Shown piece after piece: positions 1 to 5,440 of a stretch of 9,302 nt of DNA. Source of the DNA: Candidatus Poseidoniaceae archaeon (GTDB lineage Archaea; Thermoplasmatota; Poseidoniia; Poseidoniales; Poseidoniaceae); the NCBI GenBank assembly GCA_029250385.1, contig JAQXFJ010000060.1, forward strand, positions 1 to 9,302, read 5' to 3'. The translations under genes and the position numbers were made by a program. The notes beneath the pieces are model-generated. The model saw only the letters and a list, made by a program, of their open reading frames with translations. It was not told where the DNA came from and ran no database searches. Numbering within the stretch: the first letter of the stretch is position 1; every line of letters begins with the position of its first letter.

Positions 1-518
1 AAGAAGCCGCTCATTTTGGCGTTGCCTTTGGGATTCCAAATATCATCCTCAGTATGAGCGACATTGAGATCGCCACAAACCACTACAGGAGTTTCATACG
101 CTAGATATGGTTGCAGGAAATCGCGCCATTCCGCCATCCAAGTTTCTTTGAACTGCTGTCGTTCTTCACCGCTTGAACCGCTTGGCAAATAGGTATTGAT
201 GCAGGTTACCTCTCCGTGTTTTGTAACAATTATTCTGCCTTCTGAGTCGTCGGGGTCAATCGCCGAAGGTTTGCCGGTTCGAATTACTTCCATTGGGCTG
301 CGGGAGATTGTTGCAACGCCAGAATAGCCCTTTTTTTCTGCAGTATGAAGGTGGGGGGTGTAGCCTTCTGGCCATGACCAATTTTTGGGCAATTGTTCTG
401 GTAGGGCTCTAACCTCTTGTAGCATCCAAATATCTGCGTCAATCGACTCAAAATATCCGTCAATACCCTTTCTTATGGCGGCTCTAATTCCATTTACGTT
501 CCACGATACTAGGCGCAT
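1..518 (-). CDS. xth: Exonuclease III / AP endonuclease (partial, 3' end off the left edge)
   Basis: Exonuclease III-class DNA repair enzyme (EEP superfamily). It would cut DNA 5' of abasic sites and remove 3' blocking groups, using Mg2+. I translated the minus strand by hand. The protein opens MRLVSWNVNGIRA, the classic family N-terminus with the active-site Asn (N7). It continues with QEVRA (metal-binding E35), YSGVATISR (about 65-73), NTYLPSG (active-site Tyr 110) and CGDLNVAH (D150 and N152). These match N68, E96, Y171, D210 and N212 of human APE1. About 172 residues are visible; family members are about 250-270 long, so the C-terminal third with the catalytic His lies outside the window. 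The ATG at 518 is fixed by the conserved first residues. No strong ribosome binding site is visible. It is the last visible gene of the minus-strand block, 43 nt after the flavoprotein gene. The family call is very secure. Confidence 0.95.
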   Translation of the reverse strand, partial: MRLVSWNVNGIRAAIRKGIDGYFESIDADIWMLQEVRALPEQLPKNWSWPEGYTPHLHTAEKKGYSGVATISRSPMEVIRTGKPSAIDPDDSEGRIIVTKHGEVTCINTYLPSGSSGEERQQFKETWMAEWRDFLQPYLAYETPVVVCGDLNVAHTEDDIWNPKGNAKMSGF

Positions 519-561
519 GGTATACCGGTCATGCCGGCAGTGAATAACGATTTCATATCCG

Positions 562-1692
562 TCATTTTGTTGGATAGAGATCAGTTAATGCCTTAGCAGC
601 ACTTTTACCAGTGTCTACCGCTGCATCTGAAAGAACGTAATCTGAACTTACCCACTGGCCGGCGAGTAGAATATTGTTTTTGGCAAAAATACCCCCTTCT
701 AAGGTGCCATTATAGCCTACTATGATGCTAGATTGGCGTAGCTCAGTAACGATATTATCTTGCCAACCAGAAATGTGTTTGTCGAGAAAAGCGGCTAACT
801 TTTCCGAACGTTGTTTTGCTGATTGGTATGCTTTGTCAGCGTCATTTATTCCACCAACGGCAATTGCCGAAATGTGTGAGCCATTAGCACCGAGCTTGGG
901 TTGAATTGCAATATTATCAAATACTGCCATTTTGTTATCTGAATCAACGATTGCATGTTTGCCTGCCATTGGTTTTGAGGCGATACCGGCCTCGATAAAA
1001 CTAGCTGTTATTTTACTAATAGCGGCAAATTCCTGCTTAGCTAAATCCTCGTCCACGGTTTCGAGCAATTGCTTAGCCATATTCACTCCACAGGCTAATA
1101 TTACTGCATCACATTCAACCTCCCGTCCATCGGTTAAACAAATTTTATTTTCATTGATTGTGGCCACCTCACATTTTGTTTCGATTAACACGCCTATTTC
1201 ATCTAAAGCCGCACCAAGCCTACCTACCAAGCCAATCCATCCTTCGTTTGAAATACATAGCTTGCCCTTGCGAAGTGATTTACTACGTTTCTGATTATCC
1301 CTACCGCCCCAGTTAGTGAGGAAGTTTGTGGCTTGAAAGTACGGATTAGCTGCATCTTGATTTCTCAGGGCTCGGAGATTTTCTGCGGCTTGTTTGATAT
1401 TGCCTGTTGGCCGAATTAAGCCGTGACCTGCTGCTTCGATTTTGTCTAATCGCAGAGGCTTCAATGAGATTTTCGTTCTGCTCAACTTGTGACATAATTG
1501 GTAGAGTGGCCCTTTTTTATCTAGTAAGTGGGGGCCGTAGTGAAGTGAAAATCCGTCGACATTTTGCGAAGTGCCTCGCCCGCCTATGCGTGAGGATTTT
1601 TCCAGCAAAACAACGTGGTGTCCATATGATGATGCATGTATTGCCGCGGATAAGCCAGCAATCCCCGCTCCGACAATTATTACTCGCGCCAC
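562..1692 (-). CDS. FAD-dependent amine oxidase / phytoene desaturase-like oxidoreductase
   Basis: A 376-residue flavoprotein, substrate unknown. The N-terminus has a Rossmann dinucleotide-binding loop, VGAGIAGL (G8, G10, G13), followed by an acidic residue at the end of the second strand (E31) for the FAD ribose. Next comes the RIGGRG motif (35-40) typical of the amine oxidase/phytoene desaturase/protoporphyrinogen oxidase superfamily. The mid-protein stretch DGREVECDAVILACG is the usual strand before the second FAD contact. The C-terminal LLAGQWVSSDYVLSDAAVDTGKSAA is the FAD-pyrophosphate segment plus the last helix. There is no signal peptide or membrane helix, so it is probably cytosolic or peripheral. 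At 376 residues it is shorter than carotenoid desaturases (about 490-510), so a carotene substrate is doubtful. It lies downstream of polyamine genes, so an amine substrate is possible, but a 54-nt gap and an intervening LURP gene weaken that link. The family is secure, the reaction is not. Confidence 0.85.
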   Translation of the reverse strand: MARVIIVGAGIAGLSAAIHASSYGHHVVLLEKSSRIGGRGTSQNVDGFSLHYGPHLLDKKGPLYQLCHKLSRTKISLKPLRLDKIEAAGHGLIRPTGNIKQAAENLRALRNQDAANPYFQATNFLTNWGGRDNQKRSKSLRKGKLCISNEGWIGLVGRLGAALDEIGVLIETKCEVATINENKICLTDGREVECDAVILACGVNMAKQLLETVDEDLAKQEFAAISKITASFIEAGIASKPMAGKHAIVDSDNKMAVFDNIAIQPKLGANGSHISAIAVGGINDADKAYQSAKQRSEKLAAFLDKHISGWQDNIVTELRQSSIIVGYNGTLEGGIFAKNNILLAGQWVSSDYVLSDAAVDTGKSAAKALTDLYPTK

Positions 1693-1719
1693 GGCAATGC
1701 TAAACTGTGATTAAGCATG

Positions 1720-1740
1720 AAACCATTGTTTGGATGGTTT
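1720..1740. repeat. Short perfect inverted repeat between the LURP-like and flavoprotein genes
   Basis: AAACCAT (1720-1726) and ATGGTTT (1734-1740) are perfect complements separated by 7 nt. The repeat sits 7 nt past the LURP-like stop codon on the minus strand. It could be a hairpin that slows or ends transcription, or a regulator site for the flavoprotein gene. No T-run follows on the minus strand, so a classic terminator is not supported. Its core (AACCAT/ATGGTT) recurs in the inverted repeat at 2397-2413. Confidence 0.35.
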
Positions 1741-1746
1741 GCTTGA

Positions 1747-2310
1747 TTAGCCTTGTCGGCCTTCAATAGCGGAATTAAGTAACGTAATGGCTGCGATCAT
1801 TCTTCTATCCATTGGGTGGCCTGGTGGTATTGTTAACAACGACTTTCTGATAATTGGGTTAAATTGTTGGTGAATGGTTATACCTTCGTGGCCGGGAATT
1901 TCAAAGTGAAATTTGGCTGGGATAAGTGGTATAAATCGGCGTAAAATAGCAATACTGTCTTCAATTAATTCGCCGTATTGATTTCCATTAACGTCTAGTA
2001 GTTTCCAACTATCTTTGATTATTGACTTCATGAAATTTCTCTTGACTGAGCCAATGTGTTCATTGGTTGACAAATCAAAAATGTCGTAAGTTGAAGCTAA
2101 ATCAAGGACGCTTCTGGCTTTAATTTGTAATAGGGCTACAGTACATGACTCATCGGCATACAAGACGATGTCTTCTTTAATTTTGAAACGCTTTTGTTTG
2201 GAGTAAGCAACAACGTTTCCTTGTAGATCTTTAAACCAAAAAGCTCCACCAAGAATTCGTAAAAATTTTGTTTGGATAAGATATTGGTCCATCTCGAATA
2301 GGGGGCTCAT
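1747..2310 (-). CDS. LURP-one-related / tubby C-terminal-like domain protein
   Basis: A 187-residue protein that looks like the LURP-one-related (LOR) family, which shares the tubby C-terminal/phospholipid-scramblase-like beta-barrel fold. Clues are an N-terminal strand plus 'GGAFWFKDLQGNVV' (21-34). After that come alternating strands with a D-x-x-G rhythm (GNQYGELIEDS, 109-119), and the C-terminal helix opens with the family-like DRRMIAAITLLNSAIEG (168-184). There is no signal peptide; the interior helix is too polar to be a clear membrane anchor. The biochemical role of LOR proteins in microbes is not established; membrane or phosphoinositide binding is only suggested by the fold. The start at 2310 is not certain: an internal ATG at 2292 (residue 7) would give a form that begins closer to the domain. 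It is 136 nt downstream of the DHS-like gene, so it may have its own promoter. Confidence 0.7.
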   Translation of the reverse strand: MSPLFEMDQYLIQTKFLRILGGAFWFKDLQGNVVAYSKQKRFKIKEDIVLYADESCTVALLQIKARSVLDLASTYDIFDLSTNEHIGSVKRNFMKSIIKDSWKLLDVNGNQYGELIEDSIAILRRFIPLIPAKFHFEIPGHEGITIHQQFNPIIRKSLLTIPPGHPMDRRMIAAITLLNSAIEGRQG

Positions 2311-2396
2311 GTTCTTTGCTCACTATTCATTTTGATATAACTATTGGCTAATTCTGTTGCTTTCTGACCGCACCCACACTCTTTGTGTAGCAGTGT

Positions 2397-2413
2397 AATG
2401 GTTGTGAACCATT
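2397..2413. repeat. Perfect 7-bp inverted repeat downstream of the DHS-like gene
   Basis: AATGGTT (2397-2403), a 3-nt loop GTG, then AACCATT (2407-2413). It lies about 35 nt past the DHS-like stop on the minus strand, inside the 136-nt gap before the LURP-like gene. It could be a weak hairpin ending the polyamine transcript or an operator for the next gene. No U-run follows on the minus strand. The rest of the gap is AT-rich without a clear open reading frame. Confidence 0.35.
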
Positions 2414-2446
2414 TAGTGATATCATGGTTGGGTGATTGTTATTGTT

Positions 2447-3406
2447 TTACATGTCAAGCAGATAGCCAAAAATTAGTGGCGCAACGATAGTTGCATCGCT
2501 TTCAATAACGAACTTTGGCGTTTCTGCAGACAATTTTCCCCAAGTTATTTTCTCGTTTGGTGGAGCGCCTGAGTATCCGCCATAGGAGGTGCTAGATTCA
2601 CTAATTTGACAAAACCATGACCATAGAGGTACTGAACGTTGAAGATCTTGGTTAAGCATTGGTACGACACAAATTGGAAAATCGCCAGCAATTCCGCCGC
2701 CAATTTGGAAGAACGCTAGTTTTGTCGATTGATTTTCATACCATTTAGCCAAATTTGTCATGTAATTTATGCCACTTAACACTGTATTGGGATTGATTTG
2801 TGATTGTATTACATGAGAAGCAAAAATGTTGCCTAGTGTCGAGTCTTCCCAACCTGGAACAAATAACGGAACTGCCATTTCTGCCGCCGCCATAACCCAA
2901 CTATCCTGCGGGTTGCCCTCGATTTTTAGTTTCCCCGATTGTAGGATTTCAAAAAAGAATTCATGTGGTAATTTGCCTAGGTTATTGTTGGAACAATGAT
3001 GCCATAGCGGCAGCATTACTCGCTCAATTTCTCTAATTGCGGCGTCCTCGGGGATACAGACATCGGTAACGCGGTTTAGTTTTCTGTTGAGTAGTTCGGT
3101 GTCATCTTCGCTAGACAAACTGCGCCAATCTTCAATTGATTCGTATTTTGACTGGGCGACCAGCAGAAAGACGTCTTCCTCTAGATTTGCGCCGGTACAT
3201 GAAATCCCTGCAACAACGCCGCTCCTAATTAGTGGTGCTAGTGTTTTACCAAGCCTAGCAGTACTCATCGCTCCGGCTAAGGTGATGAATAGGCGCCCGC
3301 CGTCCCGGGTAAATTGAGTCAATGATTGTGCTGATTTACTCAACTCACCAGCATTGAAATGGTGATAATTAGTTTTGACGAACTCTCTGATGCTCAAATT
3401 ACTCAC
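2447..3406 (-). CDS. Deoxyhypusine synthase-like NAD-dependent aminobutyltransferase
   Basis: A 319-residue member of the deoxyhypusine synthase (DHS) fold. True DHS uses NAD to move the aminobutyl arm of spermidine to a lysine of translation factor eIF5A/aIF5A, through a lysine imine. Here the catalytic lysine is present in ITWGK (K291), the preceding acid is kept (E285), and NAD-binding stretches TGANLEED (71-78) and QIGGGIAGDFP (234-244) are clear. Several spermidine-pocket residues of human DHS appear changed by eye alignment: His288 to Asp242, Asn292 to Cys246, Asp316 to Tyr278 and Asp243 to Asn193. The GGGIAGDFPICVVPM stretch is what I recall from bacterial 'DHS-like' proteins rather than from archaeal DHS. 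A polyamine-to-polyamine transferase such as homospermidine synthase is therefore as likely as protein modification. The GTG start at 3406 overlaps speD by 8 nt; a TTG at 3397 is the main alternative start. Confidence 0.88.
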   Translation of the reverse strand: MSNLSIREFVKTNYHHFNAGELSKSAQSLTQFTRDGGRLFITLAGAMSTARLGKTLAPLIRSGVVAGISCTGANLEEDVFLLVAQSKYESIEDWRSLSSEDDTELLNRKLNRVTDVCIPEDAAIREIERVMLPLWHHCSNNNLGKLPHEFFFEILQSGKLKIEGNPQDSWVMAAAEMAVPLFVPGWEDSTLGNIFASHVIQSQINPNTVLSGINYMTNLAKWYENQSTKLAFFQIGGGIAGDFPICVVPMLNQDLQRSVPLWSWFCQISESSTSYGGYSGAPPNEKITWGKLSAETPKFVIESDATIVAPLIFGYLLDM

Positions 3407-3410
3407 CTCT
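3395..3410 (-). promoter_or_regulatory. Ribosome binding site deciding the DHS-like start, inside the end of speD
   Basis: On the minus strand AGAGGTGAG (3410-3402) is a strong Shine-Dalgarno match that overlaps the last speD codons. The GTG at 3406 lies within it, which is too close for it to act as that start's own site. The in-frame TTG at 3397-3395 follows the GGTGA core by about 5 nt, which is normal spacing. The protein may therefore start at TTG (316 residues, MSIREF...) rather than at GTG. Either choice means translational coupling with speD. Confidence 0.5.
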
Positions 3411-3782
3411 GTGCAAAAATCGATTAGCGGTTGACCTTTGCTCTAGCACTATTGTCGGAGATAATTGTTTTAACAACTTATCAATTTCGTCAACAATTGC
3501 TTCAGCATCGGTTCCGCCACAGGTAAAACAATCAATCGCTAGCCAGCCTTTATCTGAATAACAATGAGCTGAAAAATGACTCTCATCAAGTAGAACTACA
3601 GCAGCAAATCCTGGCGGAGAAGTCGCGCCATCAAAAATTTCAATGTGTGAATGTACCCTTTTGGCAGTACTATTGTCGATAGTAGATTTCATGAGTTTTA
3701 GCATGGTCTTTCCCAACTCAGGTGTGCTTGGGAAAAAATCGGTATAGTCGACCATTACATGAAATCCGTGTGCCTTTGACAT
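3399..3782 (-). CDS. speD: Pyruvoyl-dependent S-adenosylmethionine decarboxylase-family protein (SpeD)
   Basis: A 127-residue class 1B-type proenzyme that self-cleaves to make a pyruvoyl cofactor. The cleavage site is in LLDESHFSAH: cutting between E67 and S68 turns S68 into the pyruvoyl group. H73 (processing) and C88 in CFTCGG (proton donor) follow at spacings of 5 and 15. These are exactly the spacings of Ser63, His68 and Cys83 in the Thermotoga maritima enzyme. Length is normal for the short bacterial/archaeal form (about 120-130). The usual product is decarboxylated S-adenosylmethionine for aminopropyl transfer. Some relatives, as in Crenarchaeota, instead decarboxylate arginine to agmatine, and sequence alone does not settle this. 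It is 28 nt after the agmatinase gene, and its tail overlaps the DHS-like gene. The ATG is preceded on the minus strand by a GGGGG tract about 8 nt away, a good start signal. Confidence 0.92.
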   Translation of the reverse strand: MSKAHGFHVMVDYTDFFPSTPELGKTMLKLMKSTIDNSTAKRVHSHIEIFDGATSPPGFAAVVLLDESHFSAHCYSDKGWLAIDCFTCGGTDAEAIVDEIDKLLKQLSPTIVLEQRSTANRFLHRGE

Positions 3783-3810
3783 TATATTTCCCCCATATTA
3801 ATTTCTCAAT

Positions 3811-4809
3811 TTATAGATTTTGAAAGTATGAAGTGGATGGTTTTGGCTGGCTAATTTCACGACTTGCCACAGTTTGCTTAGTCCAATTACCTGCCCTTCT
3901 AGCATTGATGTGGTGGATTATTCCTTTTGTCGCCAATATTGCTGCAGTAAATTGGGTTAACGGGGTATCTTTTTGCGGCACTATCTCATTTACATCCATA
4001 CTGATTACCACTCCTTTGGTAGACGAAAATAATGCTTGGATTGTTTCAACAGTTTGCCAAAAATTCAGACCCCCTGGCACGGGTGTACCAGTCGCAGGAA
4101 CTAAACTACCATCTAGGCCATCAATGTCGATTGTTAGGTGTATTGGTCCTTCGATTTGGCTAATTTCATCAATCCAATTCCCCCACGTAGAATCTGTGGA
4201 TTTTTGTATTTCAGAGGCAAAGTACGTGGTTATTTTGTCGTCGTTTTGGATACGATTATACTCGTGTTTTGAAAAGGCCCTCACTCCAACTTGGAATAAA
4301 TGCTTGAGGCCGAAATCCATTGCTCTGGCTGCAGCGCAGGCATGTGAAAATACCTCGCCTTCAAGGTCTTCTCGTAAATCAGCATGGGCATCAATTTGAA
4401 CGATTGTCAATTTTGAAAAATCTCCGTCAACCAGAGGGTGGTTGCCTGCTGCGTGGACTAATGCAGGCAATATGCCGTGCTCTCCGCCTAAAATTACTGG
4501 GAACACTTCACCATCATACCAAGGCGCAAGGTAGTTGGAAATGCCGTCTAGTTGCTGTACCAAATTATTACCTTCACCGTCCCATGCAGGCGGTGTACTA
4601 ATGCGCTGCCCGGCTGGTAAATCTTCACCAAGCAACGGGTCGAATAACTCAACTTGGCCACTTGCCTCAACGCATGCTGCAGGACCTTCGCCCGTTCCTT
4701 GCCCGTAAGAAGTAGTCAATTCATATGGCACAGATAACACAACAATGTCGGGCTTGCCATCAGGTTTGGCAAGCCCTAGAAAATTGCCCTGAACAAACTC
4801 TTCTGCCAC
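3811..4809 (-). CDS. speB: Ureohydrolase, probable agmatinase
   Basis: A 332-residue binuclear manganese enzyme of the arginase/agmatinase superfamily, expected to split agmatine into putrescine and urea in the cytosol. All metal ligands are visible: GGEH (H111), DAHADLR (D140, H142, D144), and TIDIDGLDG (D228, D230). The following TGTPVPGGL (240-248) is the agmatinase-type loop. One small deviation is Gly234 where most relatives have Pro (LDP); it is not a metal ligand. The fold could also act on N1-aminopropylagmatine, as in thermophilic archaea and Thermus, and that cannot be excluded. The start is GTG at 4809, with CAGGG about 4 nt upstream on the minus strand. It is the first gene of the minus-strand polyamine operon, ahead of speD by 28 nt, and faces the divergent promoter region. 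Confidence 0.9.
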   Translation of the reverse strand: MAEEFVQGNFLGLAKPDGKPDIVVLSVPYELTTSYGQGTGEGPAACVEASGQVELFDPLLGEDLPAGQRISTPPAWDGEGNNLVQQLDGISNYLAPWYDGEVFPVILGGEHGILPALVHAAGNHPLVDGDFSKLTIVQIDAHADLREDLEGEVFSHACAAARAMDFGLKHLFQVGVRAFSKHEYNRIQNDDKITTYFASEIQKSTDSTWGNWIDEISQIEGPIHLTIDIDGLDGSLVPATGTPVPGGLNFWQTVETIQALFSSTKGVVISMDVNEIVPQKDTPLTQFTAAILATKGIIHHINARRAGNWTKQTVASREISQPKPSTSYFQNL

Positions 4810-4974
4810 GAACCCTGCTGAATGGTTTTAGTATTGAGGGTTTGGTGTCATTTTGCTGTGGGTTTTCCTGAATTATAGTAAAAAATAGCCAAAATCACCG
4901 ATGATTTAATATGGGTCGGTGTACAATATAATTAATGTTCTCGGGCAGTAAGTTCGGGGGCGGGGGTTTTTGAG
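4810..4974. promoter_or_regulatory. Divergent promoter region between the polyamine operon and the rightward genes
   Basis: This 165-nt AT-rich stretch has no gene and must carry promoters for both sides. For the right side, AATATAATTAAT (4925-4936) is a good archaeal TATA-like box about 40 nt before the ATG at 4975. For the left side, the minus strand of 4871-4880 reads TACTATAATT, about 62 nt before the agmatinase start. Between them is a palindrome (4892-4907). A G-rich run (GGGGGCGGGGG, 4956-4966, then TTTTT) lies just before the right-hand start and may serve as its ribosome binding site. Box assignments are by eye. Confidence 0.5.
4892..4907. promoter_or_regulatory. Palindrome between the two divergent TATA-like boxes, possible operator
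   Basis: AAATCA (4892-4897), CCGA, TGATTT (4902-4907): a perfect 6-bp inverted repeat with a 4-nt centre. It lies about 12 nt from the left-facing box and 18 nt from the right-facing one, so a dimeric regulator bound here could affect both promoters. A second pairing is possible between CACCGA (4896-4901) and TCGGTG (4916-4921). The regulator is unknown. Confidence 0.35.
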
Positions 4975-5397
4975 ATGGGTATGACACTGGGAGAATTAAC
5001 TAAAGCCATTCAACAACATATCGACCTAGATATGGATAGTGAGGTCGCTCAAGGAATGGCAGAACACGCACTCGGTTTCTTCGGTTTTTACAACAGAATT
5101 ATCGACAATGCGCTCGAGCCTACTGATAGAAATCTGTTTTACATGTTCCAAGACTACAATTTGTTGACTACTGAAAGCGAAGAGACAACTTTGTGGGATG
5201 GCAGAGAATGGCGTATTCACTACTGGAAGTTTAAGCCAGATCTCAGAGAAAGTGTTGAGGCTTACATGCAGAGAAGTAAGAAGACCGAAGATATCGACCC
5301 ATTCGGCGATGTTTACTCCAGTGGTGATGCTGGTCAGATTTGGACTCGGGAATCAGAAAAAGTTCTCAACCCCAATGCGTTTACTAGCGACTGGTGA
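4975..5397 (+). CDS. Small conserved protein, resembles archaeal DUF6015
   Basis: A 140-residue protein without a known activity. There is no signal peptide or membrane helix, so it is probably cytosolic. An N-terminal helical part (residues 4-50) contains a 'ALGFFGFYNRIIDN' stretch (32-45). It leads into a dense core, DRNLFYMFQDYNLLTT (51-66), and then EETTLWDGREWRIHYWKFK (69-87), which looks like a beta hairpin. The last 50 residues are acidic and probably flexible. The core matches what I recall of DUF6015 proteins from Thermoplasmatota, small proteins of unknown function; I could not verify this. The alternation of a helical part with a winged beta hairpin could suit a nucleic-acid or protein-binding module, which is inference. 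A second ATG at 4981 is an equally possible start. It is 43 nt ahead of the carboxypeptidase gene and probably co-transcribed with it. Confidence 0.7.
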   Translation: MGMTLGELTKAIQQHIDLDMDSEVAQGMAEHALGFFGFYNRIIDNALEPTDRNLFYMFQDYNLLTTESEETTLWDGREWRIHYWKFKPDLRESVEAYMQRSKKTEDIDPFGDVYSSGDAGQIWTRESEKVLNPNAFTSDW

Positions 5398-5440
5398 AGT
5401 AAACTGTTAGGCAAGCGTTTTTGTTGTTTAGCGGCTAGGG

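Noticed and set aside
532..539. 8-bp perfect palindrome TGCCGGCA before the exonuclease gene
   Set aside because: Too short to stand out, with no neighbouring copy or promoter context that suggests a function.
932..1703. Plus-strand open frames opposite the flavoprotein gene
   Set aside because: The minus strand has a complete FAD-binding protein. These frames give no family-like sequence.
3833..4399. Long plus-strand open frame (188 codons) opposite the agmatinase gene
   Set aside because: The opposite strand encodes all ureohydrolase metal motifs across this stretch. The plus-strand translation shows no recognisable domain, so it is a shadow.
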